64,000 nucleotides of DNA from Caenorhabditis remanei (GCF_010183535.1 NC_071333.1:7810587-7874586), one strand, 5' to 3'; shown: positions 21,703 to 35,408, counted from the stretch's first letter. Notes: generated by a model from the sequence alone, not told the origin. Translations and numbers: made by a program.

Positions 21703-23730
21703 AATCCTATCGTGGCTGAGCTAGGCAACAAAGGCCTGCTCCTTGGTGGAAGACGATAGTCTGCCAATGAAAATCGTTGTTAATTTCAAAATTGGCCTCC
21801 GTAATCGGGGCCTTTCAGAAAACGAGTTCAAGGTGTTGTCGGGAGGGTCAAAATAAATAAGAAAGTAACAGATAAGAGCAATATAGAAAAAATAAGGCTT
21901 GAGTCGTGACTAACTGGGAGGGGCCAATGTGCTGCTGCTTCAGTAGGGGTGTGAGAGGAGATGGGAGAGAAGGGGGTGGCTATGCTCTCTTCAGTTTCGT
22001 TTTGCCTCTACGTGGTCTGCCTTAGGAATGCAGTTGAGGGCCGCTAAAACGAGAGCCGTTGGCAATGAGCCCCCAACACAAGCATTCGCCGACCGACGGG
22101 TCACTCTGGAGCCGTGGGGAGGCCCACTTCTATGCTTCGCCACTGCGACTGATTCTGTCCCAACAGTCGCCGAAAAAGGAGAAGAAGCAGGGAGGAGGAA
22201 AAAAAGAAAAGGATGAGGCAAGTGAAGTTCAGTAGGAAGAAGAGGGGATGAAAAAAATAAGAGAAGAAGTAGGAGAGGGGGATGCCGCACAAAAATCGGT
22301 GGAAAGCGCACAGCACACGCGTGCGCGGACCGACGGAGGCCTGCGTGTCTAGCGGTCGAACATGTTTTCTCTGCGGCCTCTTGGCCAGTGTCGCCGTTTT
22401 TGCGCACCGGCGAGGCCGCCCTTGCCTCACCCCACACACTCACTCAAGCAAACCGACCCTCTTCCTCGATCGCCCCTACCAGCACTCCACGTTTTGTTTT
22501 CTCTCTCGCTTCTCCATCTCTTCTTTTTTCGCTTTTTTCCGCCACAATCAATAAAATGACAGCGGGCATCTGCATCTGTGCGCGAGTGAAGCGTCGCAGA
22601 AAATAGTACGCAGCTTTTGAGAGACTTCTCGTCGGAGATGACCAGCGACTGAAGTGCTCCCGTCGGCTACTGATACAATGAGAATGGCGAATGAAGGGTG
22701 GGAAAGAGGGTTCACGACTCCACAATCGCCGAGTGCAAGTGTATATGTGCCCTTCGCGGTCGCAAGACTCGCGTCGCCAAAAATGTTTCATTTTATGTCG
22801 CCATTTTGTCTATGTAGCTACTACTCTTTTTTACACACAGACACATATCCCTGTTTTCGAGCAACACTCCGAAGCCTATCCAACTAATCCATTAGTACAT
22901 TTCGTTGTAGTGGACCACTAGTCTCGTGTCGTTTATCGTGTAAAGTTTTCGTTTTTCCGCGTCGCTCAACGAGCACCAAAGCACCAGAGCACCAGAGCAC
23001 CAATTGTTGTTTGAAAATAACCGCTCGCGTGTTAGTTTATTCGGTCTGCGTGCTTCTTCCAGTCGTGTTCGTAAAGTTAAATATGAAAACGTTCGAAGTT
23101 TTGGTTATTTTTACTTTTTTCTCACTCCGTCATGCTCCAATCCGTTCAAATTTCTTGTACTATATTTGTTAGTTCACAAACAATTTTTGAAGAGTTTACG
23201 TTGAAAATCTAAAAGTTAAATTAGAAAGTGTAAAAGAAAAAAAATACGAAAAGAATTGAAAGCGGAAAAGTTGAGGGAAGATGAAAACTGATCTATGTTA
23301 GTCGTGAAGAAATATGACAAACTTTTGACGAGAAACAAGAAAAAAAGTGACGGAAGGTATAAACCAACACAGTCTACCTTCTGTTCATATACACATCAAT
23401 CGCAATAAATCAAAACAAAAGGAACAAGAAATAAAACCTCATTTTGAAAAGGGTTGGTGATTCATTTTTCAATCTTCTTATCCGAAAACAATATTTCCGT
23501 TCTTTTTGTTCTATTTTAGTCGGAGAGGGGTTCTCAAGAAACCAAATAGATCAACATCAATGACTTTTGAGCCGAATCAAAATTATTGGATCCCTGCTTC
23601 ACGGAATAATTCAAAATCACTTTTTCATTCAATTTCTGCCCTTTCATCCTATATTTTGCACTTTCTTCGTTTGTGAAAATCCGTTTCCTTTCTTAGATTC
23701 TTTTTTCAAAACATCTCGAATTTCAGGGTG
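21703..23730. promoter_or_regulatory. Divergent intergenic promoter region between grk-1 and the ECD gene
   Basis: This 2 kb stretch separates two genes transcribed away from each other. Positions about 21990-22560 are unusually GC-rich for this window. They contain overlapping open frames on both strands, but with biased, low-complexity translations, so I treat them as composition artefacts. The stretch probably carries both promoters. A TTTCAG acceptor ends at 23726, directly before the ECD start. No coding exon is supported. Confidence 0.5.
22971..23002. repeat. Short tandem repeat, AGCACCAGA-type unit
   Basis: Nearly four copies of a 9-10 base unit (AGCACCAAA, GCACCAGA, GCACCAGA, GCACCAA) lie in a row in the intergenic region. 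It is a small minisatellite with no evident coding role. Confidence 0.6.
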
Positions 23731-26700
23731 ATGACTGAAAATATTCTATTCTACGTATATCGCGACTCCGGGACATCGTCGGAAAACCTAATACGCTCTA
23801 TTGTGGAAGAACTAAAAAGTTTTGTGTTCTGTGGAAGAGGAATCTCGTTCGTTTCAAAAGGTTTGTGTTTTTTGTGGTCCCTTTGGGAATTTCTTGTCTC
23901 GACGACAAAAACTAAAAAGACAATCGTCAAAAAGAATGAGTTCATACATCTTTTGTATTGTCAGGATACTCGGGAATTCCACTCCTTGGGGAGCTGCCCA
24001 TTGACTCGCCAGAAGACGATATATGGAAGGTTTTAGCAATTCTATTCAAAATCAGTGCTATAGAGGAGGGACTTATTTTCAAAGTACATACTGAGAACTA
24101 CGATAGGAACCCGTTGGTCACAGAAGCTAGGAAAAGCGACGTCTTGCCAACTTGGGCGCACACAGCCAAACATTTTACAGAGAATGTGAGTTTTCTAGTT
24201 GATTTATACATTCAAAAAATGTTTATAATGATTTTCAACATTAAAGTGAATGATGTAAACCCGATGTTGTGATGTAGTTATTATGTACAATTTCTAATTG
24301 AAGTAATGAAATAAGAAGACAAACACGTACAAATATTGTCTAATTTGTTTGTTTCTTATCAGGAGTTCCAATAGTTACGATGAGAGTTATGACTCAGCAA
24401 GATGCAAACATTGACCATAAATGTTCATACATAAAGAATAAAATTGACAAAAATACACTCATATGAGTCATCTACGCTATATAGGCTTCATGATTCATTT
24501 TCTGGCATTATTTTTTGGTGTATAAATTTTTTCTTACAAGTAAGAAGTCGCTCGTATATTACGTGTTCTTCTAATCAAAAACAGTATATATACATAACAT
24601 TTAGTTTCAAATCCGTACCCTAATCAAATCAACTTTTTTGCAGATATTCGGCATGAACGGTGTTATCCATCTGATTTCACCCACCGTCGCTGACAAATTT
24701 CCAAAGCGTTCCCAAATCGACATGCTACGTGCGGTACCAAACGAAACAAGGAACATTCTGGTTACAGAGTCGCTTAGTGAAGTAAGTCATACTAAGGGGA
24801 TAACCGTTTTTGTCCTCCTCGATTTCGAATACCTAATTATGACCGGTTTTTGGCAGCCTGTTCTCCTTGACATAATGATCATTGGAAAAAGGGTTGAAAT
24901 TGGTGTAACGTTCGCTATATACCAATTCGAATGCATCATTCATGCATTTATTTCGAGTAGTTTTCCATCTTCCAACCCATGCCAGTCTAATTCGATAAAT
25001 GTTCAATCGTCCAGGCGTTAAGCGTTGTGCGTTTTCTTTTCAACTAAGCGGCGCAAAAAAACAAAAGCGTTGCGCATTTTATACTCAAAAACTGAATCCA
25101 TATGTGTGTATATATGCTGTCTTTTCAGAAGCTGAATTCAGCCGGTTCACGAAACTTTGGTATGCATAACACAAGTATCAATGTTCCCGTCTCAATGGCG
25201 TATGTTGCCCGCGAGCGACCGGATATTCTGAGTCTTGCTATCAGAGAGTTTATCGGAACGGACGAGAAGAAGATCAAGGTGATATATCCGAGAAATGTTG
25301 TAATCTAATCAAATCATCTTGTTGTTGTTTCAGGAATTGGAGAAGAGACTCGTAGATGAACAGGATAGAGTGATGATACATACGATTATTAATGAGACTG
25401 ACTGGAAGGTAATATTTTGAAAAAACAAGTAGCGTTGTACTTTCTAAAAACGTGCAGAATTTCTATTTTCTTACCAATACTAAGATTCACACGCAAAACA
25501 TAATTTTAGAAATTTATAGACTTAAAAGTCTGATCTCAGGATTATTTGTATTTTAAGGAAGTAACGGCCGTTGCCGACATCGAATCGCCCACTGATATTG
25601 TCTCTCACCGCGTTTCACTGGCTCTCTTAGCTTTCGACGAGAAGCACTCATCAATTCCAAACGGTATTGAAGTACCAGTTAGCGGGCTTTTTCAAAAAGT
25701 TTCCGATCGCTTTGAACGCGAACATTTGGAATCACTGCGTGCTCAACTTTTCGGACAACCTCAATCTTCAACCCACCTCTATCAAACTGCCAAAGCATTA
25801 GTGACAGGGAACCATATTCAGGAGTGCCGAAAGATATTTGTCGGTAAGTTGAGAAAATGAAAAGTTCAAACAATCTGAACGATTGGAAAAAAGCTGCAGA
25901 CGAAGGATCAACGAGCAATCGAGAATCGGATTGCTCGGGAAATGAAGAGGATAACAGCAATACAAAATATGCGAAGAAACAGGTGTTCAAGAAGAAAAAG
26001 AGAAGTGCCTTCGGAAAAAAGCGTGAGCTTGCGGCGATTATCGACCACACGAATGCTTTGTGAGTTTAAAATCATGATATGATAATAAGAGGAAGTGTTA
26101 GGTATGTTTCGGGTTCTCGGATAAAAAGAAAATAGAACGACTGAACAGCCTGACAGAACTAAGAGAAAGTGTATGTAAGAAATAGTGTGAATCATCATTT
26201 TGAAGACATACGCTAATTGACTAGCCTATCCTCCTTGAAACTTCTTTCTGGGCTTGGCGTCGAAAGGGAAACTGCCGGAAACGATCGCGATGAGATGAAA
26301 TAACCAAACATCTTTTGCCCTGTGTCAGAACGACCTTCTTCCGGCAAGAAGTGTTTCTGACTGGGCTGAACTCGTGACATACCTGTCCAAATTTGACTAT
26401 TTCCAGAGAACTACCGTCAGAACCGGAATATTTGCAACCCGACAATTCGGCGTTCTTGAAGAAATTTGAGAGAGCAGTCAATGGGGATGACTATTACAAG
26501 GTGGGTGTTGGGAAGGAATATGGTGAAAATGTGAGAGAATTGATATTCGAAAATGAGAACCTTTTTTGGAACGAGGAAGTCCGGGTCGGGAAATAATTAT
26601 AGGGTGTTCTAGAAATTATGGGTTGACTGGTTGATTTTTTATTACTTCTATCGTATGTTTTATATATGAGAGCATAAGACAGAAGACAACGTTATCAAAT

Positions 26701-27081
26701 GAAATTCTTCTTCAAAATGATGTTATCCCACACAGGATTCTTGAACCCAGGAAAAGAGAGAGTCAGAAGTTTTGAATGCACTTGATCATGTGCTTGAGTC
26801 CAGACAGAGACACCTTAAACTCTTTCAATTTCACGTATTTGCAGGCCTCTTCTGACGAGTATTCATTGGGCGAAGAGGAAGATCTTGAACTGTTCATGGC
26901 CAAACCGCGGAAGAAGATTCTCGAAGAGATGAGAAACAAGAAGAAGGCACAGTTAGGCATCAAGGTCTCCGAGAGATTGCCAACGGTTTCTGACGATGAC
27001 GAAATTGATGTGGCCGATATGCTCCGTGCGGTACCGCCAATTGCCAATGCCGAAGATTTTGAAGATTTTGATGATATTTAA
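23731..27081 (+). CDS. Ecdysoneless (ECD/SGT1) family protein, complete
   Basis: ECD proteins are conserved eukaryotic factors linked to cell-cycle progression, p53 stability and U5 snRNP/splicing assembly. Nine exons join in phase to 496 residues: 23731-23860, 23965-24185, 24644-24781, 25129-25278, 25334-25408, 25558-25843, 25900-26059, 26407-26500 and 26845-27081. Diagnostic stretches are SPEDDIWKVLAILFKI, the block RKSDVLPTWA (ECD family has ADFLPKWL), VIHLISPTV, and ARERPDILSLAIREFIG. The C-terminal half is charged (CSGNEEDNSNTKYAKKQ, KKKKRSAFGKKRE). It ends in two acidic runs (EYSLGEEEDLELF, and FEDFDDI at the stop), as in human ECD. The start was chosen because the ATG follows a TTTCAG acceptor ending at 23726. 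Readthrough of the 56-nt intron at 25844 would stop after five codons. The gene is convergent with the NELL-like gene to its right. Confidence 0.9.
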
Positions 27082-27857
27082 TATTCGTCTTTTGTTTCGA
27101 AAAATGATATTTCTCCGAATTTTATCAACATGACCAAGCATAATTTACAATCACATTTTAGTGCTTTATTCTTATATGGATTTTCAATTTGATTGACCAC
27201 AATGTAAGCATACTCCAGGCTCTTTCATTTCAACATAACATGTACTTACTTGCCTTTCATTTTCGAAATTACACTTTTTGATTGGTGCCTTTTGTTTTGC
27301 ACTTCAGATGCCTTAACTCCTCAAAACCTCCCTCCGTTTCTCACATTGTGTCTTCCAGAATTCAAAATCTTTCCGATGTTTTCATTTGCTTTCATTCTAC
27401 GTTAATTCATTCTCACACTGACTTTATTTAACTTTTGCACTTTTGATTTCTCCCTGTTGTACTATAGATGCGTGGTAGTTGTTCTTTTCTGTATTATTTC
27501 TTCTTGCTTTATTCATACGAATGAACCGCAACATATATACTTTATTCAAAATTATTGTTTCGTTTCATTATCCCCGAGATGGATTATAGTTTGGCACACT
27601 AAAAGCTACACAGAAAGTTGGAATGCGAAAAAAAGAGAATATAATAGAATTTGAATTAGCACACAGTGGTAACAAAAAATGAAGAAAAAAGAAGAGAAGA
27701 GAAAAGAAATGATGATGATGTTGATGATGAATAGAAGAATTTCTATAATATTCATGAATGTACATCAAGAAAAAATGTCTTCAGAAGACGCAGATAACTT
27801 GATTATACTTTCATTATAGGCCTCTTTTCTTGATGGACCAGAATTCCAAGGGAGTTT
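27082..27857. other. Convergent 3' flanks of the ECD and NELL-like genes
   Basis: AT-rich spacer holding the 3'UTRs of two convergent genes. No additional coding exon or RNA gene is recognised. Confidence 0.5.
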
Positions 27858-30307
27858 CTAAAGATGGGATGAACACCCGCGTCCGGCGTCTCTAGCAGAC
27901 GTGATATTGGGTTTAAAAACAGTTTTGCTAAACGGTCAGAATCGGAAACTAATAAACAGAGAGACTACACTCGGATTAACGGTAGACATGTGTGTTCTCC
28001 AATCATCTGGTAGCCTGGTAGACAGTCACATTTGTATGATCCTGGGACATTTCTGCACACTGATCCCGCCAGACAGCCACCGAGCTGAAAAATCAGAAAG
28101 TATTAATCACTTTTTTGGTCCAATTGGTTTACACAGACAAACTGTAAAAAGTTTCTCTCTCTGCACCATTTTCCATTTGTTGAATATTTGTTACTCCCCC
28201 GCTCAAGCTTGTCCACAAAATGTGTTAAAACTGCTTGTCCATCTCTCTAAGGTCTCGTTATTCATAGTTATCCCAGTTTTTTCTTTTCCTATGTTGTTTG
28301 TTCTTTCGTTTCTTTTTCTTTTCTACCACCTTAACCATCAACGAAAAAACAAAGACACCAAATTTATTTAGCCTCAAGGGACCGCTGACTACGGCTCAAC
28401 GGAAAAAAAGAAGAAATTGTCAGAAAAATAGACAAAACGCAGGAAATGAAGACAAACCTGTTCCCTGGCATCTTGAGAAAAAGCGCACTCGTCAATGTCT
28501 TCACAATACGTGCCATTTCCTTGGAACCCCTGCAATGATGTCCTCTCAATAGAATTCTCGAGGGATTTATTTTGCAAGATGAAACTAACCGTGTTACACG
28601 AGCATTTGGGTCCTCTTTTTGAGTCTGTACACGTCGCGTACTTATGACAAGGATGTGTATCACAGAAACGGGCAAAGTCTCGACATTTGGGACAACAATT
28701 GAATTTCTCATTGTAAACCCAATCTTCTTCCGGACAACTTGGTGGCTCACATGTTGCGTATCTAAACGCTTTGTATGAATAAACTATGCCATCATCAGGA
28801 TTTCTTACTCTGAGGAACATTGCACTTTTGTATCCCAGCATTGACACCGATAACAATCTCCAGGCCAGAACACCTCTCCGTGAGAGTTGGCGATTTTATG
28901 ATTTTCATAAAAACACTAGAAATTCACAGAATGTCTTAAGGAATTATTTCTTAATTCTAAGGTACCTGTTCACCACAAGTTGGACAACATCCACCTTTCT
29001 TCATCATTGGATGAGCGCAGGCCACTGCTGGACACTCAATTGCACGACACACCACATCATCTCTAAAATTAAAGACGTAGAAGGCAACAATAATAATTAA
29101 TGAGATACCTAGCCAAGCATGTACAAATGTTACAGTCTAGGGTTTTGGTTTCGTTGATACTCAGAAGCGCATTATTAATCTGAAAATAGTTGAATAGCAT
29201 TAACAAAATGATGAATTCCTAGTACCTTGCAACCATTGAATCCATTTGGTGCAATCACAACTTGTTCGAAGAAAATTTCATCTAAGTCCTTGAATGTGCT
29301 CTGGAAATAACTTGGCTGTCTTTTTTGTTTAATTAATTTCCGAGTTCCGTTCCCAACAATTATACAACTCAAATGTTTCTAGCTAAACTTTTTGATTAGT
29401 TTTCACTGCAAGCGTCACTGAAAACGTTGGTCTTCAGACTGACACTCACCGTGACGAAATAGGGAGAATAAATTAGCATTCGATCAAAAGTAAAAGTATT
29501 TAAAAGGAAAAAAACTTAATGAATGAGATGGGATGCGAGTTTTTCACAGAGAAACGATCGGAGATCATCCGAAATAAAATGAGAAAATGACTCACAGGTT
29601 GGAAGTGTTTTTCTATCTCTTCTGAATACGATTCCGCATATTTTTTCTTCACACCATCTTGTTTACACTTTTGACCAATAGGCCATCCTGAGCCGATTTG
29701 AAAATGTTTTGGCGGTGGTCCCATCCAGTTTTCAACAACTTGCACTTTAGCTTGAACAAGACTGAAAAATTGGTGTTTTTAGTACATCATTCCTATACTA
29801 GTGTACCTCAAAAATAGATGTGGTTCAAATCCGGCAAAAATCTCGTCGCATCCGTCATAGACATGAATGTGGTTGTGTTGGAATGTAATGATCAACTCTA
29901 GAGATGGCCCAATTTTTCCAACACTGTCAAAATCAATGACATATCGTTTTTCCCAATTCTTGTTTTTTATCGGACTTTTACTGATTGGCAACATCATGTA
30001 CAACTAGAAAATTAGGCGATTGAAAAATACATTATTAACTATTACCGTTTTGTTACGGAACCCAACTTCCAGCACATGGTCCGCATTCTTTCCATAAAAA
30101 AAAGTTCCGTTTGAGTTGATATCAAATGTGGCGGCAATCCAAGATTCACCAATGGATAAAAGACTCATGTAGTGGGCGAGCTGAATTATTTCATGTTTAG
30201 GAAAATTGAAATTTTTAATTCAGTCTTACCATCGAAGGGCTTCGATCCACTTCGCATTGTATGCCATGGAGGAATATTAGCGGAATCACCAGGTGGTGAG
30301 CCCACAT
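27858..30307 (-). CDS. Short NELL-like secreted protein with VWC and EGF domains
   Basis: Twelve exons join in phase to about 435 residues: 30307-30230, 30180-30046, 30003-29807, 29761-29596, 29300-29226, 29179-29109, 29062-28966, 28915-28809, 28761-28590, 28529-28458, 28084-27981 and 27891-27858. It starts with a signal peptide (MWAHHLVIPLIFLHGIQC). Next comes an N-terminal region of about 180 residues that may be a diverged laminin-G/TSPN domain. VWC cysteine signatures follow (CNICTC, GGCCPTCGEQC, CYRCQC, FNCCPKC). An EGF (FCDTHPC to NGTYC) and a calcium-binding EGF (DIDEC, YKCDCLPGYQ) complete it. The order VWC-VWC-EGF-cbEGF with CxxC-x-DF and YCEDIDEC strongly resembles NELL1/2, which act in axon guidance and bone growth. 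Vertebrate NELLs have more EGFs and further VWC domains, so this form is truncated. The last exon is uncertain: reading on past 27981 instead stops at 27965 after LIRV. Confidence 0.78.
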
Positions 30308-32027
30308 TTCTGAATCTGAAAATTCAAAGAATGACGGTTGATAACAGAACAATTATCTATAGGCGGGATGTGAAAAACGGGAGTGTGAGAAAAAGTGGAG
30401 GTTTAATTATAGATATAAAGCACAATTATCTAGAAAAAAACAGAGTATCAAAAATAAATTAGGATATCTCATAGTTTTGAAATAAGGGATACATAAATAA
30501 ACATGCTTTTGTTCTTTCACCCCTTCCCACATCCCAACAAGAAAAGAGTTGTGAAAAGATTGAAAAAGATGAATATCAGAGTTCGCGTGAAGGAAGAGAA
30601 AAGTTTTTTGTGGTTCTCTCCTTCAGATGTCTGCGGATGTTGTATCACATGGGAAGGATGTCTGAGTGAAGGCGTGAAATCAAATCTGGGTTTTTGTGGA
30701 TGCTGGACAAAACTGAGGGAGACAATTGTATCATAAACTGTGTGGCCTTTGGACTATTGAGACAATGGTCAGATTCCGGAATTTTTTTGTTTGTAGAAAA
30801 GTTTATTTGACGAGCTTCATCTAACCTATTTTACAAATATTATCTAGCTATCTTCGATTTTGAGATTCTGCTCAAGATTTAATAACGGAGAAAACAAAAG
30901 TATGTCAAATTTTCACTTAAAAATAGAAAAAAAACCCTGTGACATATCCCTACAGATACATAGAACAGACTCCTTCTGTCCGTGAGGAAATTGAATTTGT
31001 GAACGGACCCTCTCAAGCTTTTATTTGCTCAACACACAGAAGAAAACTCCTTGACATTCGAAATGTCTTTTGAAAAACCTCCTCTTCTTCAAAACAAGAT
31101 CTAAAACACACCTAAATGGATTTGAGCGTGAAAAATACCTCTCAAAAACTTATTTGTAAGGAGAAGGAATGTTGAATTGCAGAATGTTAATATACTTTCA
31201 TGGAATAAAAAAAAACGAAAATGAAGAAAAAACGACGACAAATAGTGAAGTAGAAACTTTTGCGTGTTAGAATAAATGAGATTTTTCTGCCAGCACTGCA
31301 AAGAAAATTTTACCCTCTATACAAACTGGAAGATAGAGTATTTCTGGATGAGTGATCTGAAAAATTTAGAATCTCTGAAGACATGAACACTGGAAACGAA
31401 GATATAAAAGAATTGCTAATGCTGGATTCGTTTTCTCAAAATCACGACCAAAAGTCAAATCTTGGAAAAAATTTCTAGAATTTGAATTTGAAATCGAGCG
31501 AATGTGAAATAGCATACAACCCCTTGGCACCAAAACCCAGCAACCTCGGACCAACGCTCGAGCAGAGGTTGAAAACCGGAAATATTTACTGAATTCAATG
31601 AGAAACATATTCGAAAGTTGAAAACTGCACGCGTTGCAAATGAATAAAAACTATGGATGGCATCCACTTTGTGGATAATTCATTCCCACCTTCATTAAAA
31701 ATACGATGAAATGAAAGAAATGTGTGGCTTGTTAGTGTGCGTGAAGAAGGATGCCTACTTTTGCAATAAGAGTGGGTGGAGGGAACAGTGAACCAGAACG
31801 TGGCCTCCGGACGAGCAATGCTAACCTGAGATTCTAGAGAACGCGGAAGTTGGAAACTGCTTGAGGGCAACTGGACAATCTAATATTATTGAAGAAGAGA
31901 ACAGACATTTTGATATCAACTGGACTAAATCAGCATATTTCTCCCTAGACAGGCGTGAAACAAAATCGATATAAAATTTCTAAATCTGTTGATACACGGC
32001 ATAATTTCAAGGGTCTCACTTGAAAAT

Positions 32028-33753
32028 TTCTCACGTCAGAATTAGGAACAGCCTTCTGATAAGAATAGAATAGATTAGTTCTCAGTAGAATAATTGCTTG
32101 GGAGATGACTTTTGCATATGAAAATTGTGAGAACTAAAAATATACGTTCTTCTAATACTTGGAAAAATAGAAAAACTTTTCGAGGTTGAATTGTTGAGAT
32201 TTCTCATTTTCAGTTCTTTCTAAAACTACCAAGAATAAAATACAAGCTAAAATTTGAAACTATAATTTTCGTCACAGCTTTTTGATAACGTGCTACTCAG
32301 ACATAACAAAAAACAATGCTAAGAAAATAAGGTTCTACCAATGATTGAGTCATGTGAAAAAATACATAAATAGGATGAGAGTTTTGTGCATCTAAATTGA
32401 CATTGAGAATAATCGAATAGATATTCAGTTGTATCCAGTGAGACGACATAGCCTCTTTTTTTCTTCGTTGTCATCGGCTCGAAATAAGATACATCGGGAC
32501 ACAAAAAGAGACGCGCACCATGTGGAACCGCCCAGAGCCACCAAGTCTAGTAAACTAAACTAGTACCACTAATTGAACTTTTTTTTTGGAATTTGTATAA
32601 AATAAAATATCTCTAGATTTTGATAATAACATGTTTAGCTCACGATTTATAGTGGGCTATCAGTTGTATGGATTCGCGCAACACAAATTTGAACAAAGCA
32701 ATTGGTAAAGTCAAAGGTCAACAACATAGCCGTATTCTCAGGGGAGGGATTTCAATATTCACTAGGTTATAAAAATTAAGCTTGAAGATTAATAATCGGA
32801 ATTAAGAAGCATGTGGAAATTGTGCTTTTTGAAGAATAAAAAGGAACAATTTTAAAATGTCATTGAGAAGGGGTTACTGTAAACTCTGATAGGCATCAAA
32901 GTTCAACTTGTCTAACATAACGACTTGTTGCTTCTCAGTATAAGAAACAAGGATTTGTGAAAAAGGCGAAGGATTACATGTTATGAATGTTGCGTGTCCA
33001 CACATACATACACATACACAAAAAAGACCAAACAAGTAACACAATACTCGAGCGCCTCCCATTTGTCTTTCAGCTCTTTTCTGTGTAATACATTGACAAA
33101 ACACTTCCAGACTCTTTGCTCCCCCCGCTTACCAGATGTGGCCATAAATCAGCACGAACACATTTTTCGACACATTGCAACACAATTCTCATTTCCAAGT
33201 AATGTCACAAAACTTAGCCTAGGGGTTCAATCAATCATGTCGATAAAACGTTGAAGCAACACAAAAAACAAAAAGAGTTTGGGAGATATGAAGGCCGCCA
33301 GATAAACGCACTCATCCATGCGTATGTTTCTATTCTAATCCGCATCCCTCGATGTTGAATCACTTATTTTTCGCCTATGAACTCCGGCAGCTCTTTTTTT
33401 GGGAGTGTAGGAGAAGGAGGAGAAGGGATAAAGAAATGGGATTTATATGTAACAAATTCCTGAACAAATAATTTCCGTTGAAAACCAGAGAAAGCTCGAA
33501 CTTTTTCTCCTATTGAAGTACAGTAGCCAAGAAATGTTTATTGCCGTAACATGTCAAAACCAACATAAATCTCAAACTTCCTTAGAGCCGGAATTTTTTA
33601 TTCTTTTGTTTTTCATTCTTCTATTCTCGAATATAAAAAACCTCCCACTTTCCTTTTTCATTACAGTAGTATATGTCATATATGATATATGATGAATACT
33701 TTTTCTTATGTTCTCACCGCATTCATTAGTGTAGACTTCTCACGTCAGAATTA
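32028..33753. repeat. Exact 17-base direct repeat, copies 1.7 kb apart
   Basis: The motif TTCTCACGTCAGAATTA occurs at 32028-32044 and 33737-33753 in the same orientation. It is followed by GGAA in one copy and AGAA in the other. The motif contains ACGTCA, the core of a CRE/bZIP site. The coordinates span both copies; the sequence between is unique as far as I can see. Confidence 0.55.
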
Positions 33754-35408
33754 AGAAATAAGAAACTCAGAACCTTTCTTCTTCTCAAAAATAGAAAAAA
33801 AACATTTTTTCTGCAGTAACTTCTGCTAAAATGGGTGTGCTAATTGCTCTCAAATTCCGCGACCCCGTCTAATGAACCTCACATTTCGAATGTTTCTGTG
33901 ACGATCAAATAGAGAAAAAGAAAAACGAAAAAAGAAAAAGTTCTGCGCCTAATGAAGTGAACTCTGGAACTTCTTCCCACGTTTTCTTCTCTTATTTCTA
34001 TCAAATGAAATTGAAAAGAAGGATGTCACGTTAAATGCAATTTAGTTCAGGAAAATATGTCATGAAAACTTGTGAGTGCTTGAAATACTGATCGAAGCGG
34101 AAACATTTCATCCAAGCAGTGATATCATTGAAATTGCAGTGCTCAATATAACTGCATTCCGATTTTTTCTTATTCTTGCTTTTTCGAATGTAATTGAATA
34201 AAAAAGTTTATGACTTATGACTTTTCCAACTAATAAACTACACTGCACATACAGTAGTTTGTTTTCGTCTCTCGTCGGAATGCTTCTGAATAATTCAGCA
34301 GATTCCACAAGAACTAGTGATGTTCTGCAGTATAAAAAATGAGTAATAAGTTCATTTGAGTGAAAGAAACGAGATGGGAGATAGGAAACAAAGAAAATGG
34401 GAGTAGGGACAAAGAGAAGTTGGAACAACCCGGGAGAAAAAGTAAAGGGAAATATTCAAAGCAGAAAGATGTCCTCAAATAAAAAGAAATGCAACGCGGA
34501 TAGAATGTGAAAAAAAGAAAATTGGGGATTTTATTCTATAAATTGAGAAAACCACTTTTTGAAATTCAATTGATTGAGAGAAGTGCACCTCAATGCAATT
34601 TGTTAGAGAAAACCGGACTGAAAGCATTTCAATATGCAGCGGTTTTATAAACGGAAGAGACACAACAAATCTGGTCACATTTAGAAAATTGATTGGAAAG
34701 AAAAACTGAACCCCGGAACCCTATAAAACGACATTTATCGTTTTTTAGTATGTGACTTTTAGAAAAATGTATTGTATAACTATTGTCAGTCATATGTTTT
34801 TATAGTCGTTCGTTTCGGTAAAAAATTGAAAACCGGTTTTCATTCCATCTAACTCTGACCTGATGGGAAAAAGTGACAGTTTCCATAGAAAAAATTAGAT
34901 ATCCGTTTTCACTGCATCATAGAAAAGTCTTAGTTACGGTATCAACAAACATCAGCATCAATTATTGAAACAAAAACTGCCTGTATGCAATAAGAAAAAG
35001 GGATAAAGTATTACACGCAGTGAAACAAATATGAGTAACAAATACATTCGTGTGCTGTGTCCCTCGGATCTCTTTGTTATTTTATTTACACATCACAAAG
35101 TTAATGAGATATTTTTAAGAATTTTCGGCACCGGGGGGTCTTGAAAAAATAAGACTTCTATTGGAAGATGAGTTATATTCTGTGTCTTGGCTAATATCCA
35201 AGACACAACTCTTCTTGTTCGTTTGACCAAAAATGATTAATTTTCGATGATGGCTTCTTGAGAAATTGCCTTCAATGAACAATCTTGTCGAGTTTTATCC
35301 TGGCTACCAGCTGGACAGCTTAAAAGAAGAGATCAGTTTTCGATTGTCGTTGAATTCAATATATACACGCAACATAACTCAGGTTCAAATTAATTATATT
35401 AAAATTTC

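Noticed and set aside
21991..22443. Long open frames on both strands in the GC-rich block
   Set aside because: Translations are biased and low in complexity, no splice-consistent gene could be built, and openness in several frames is expected from the GC-rich, stop-poor composition.
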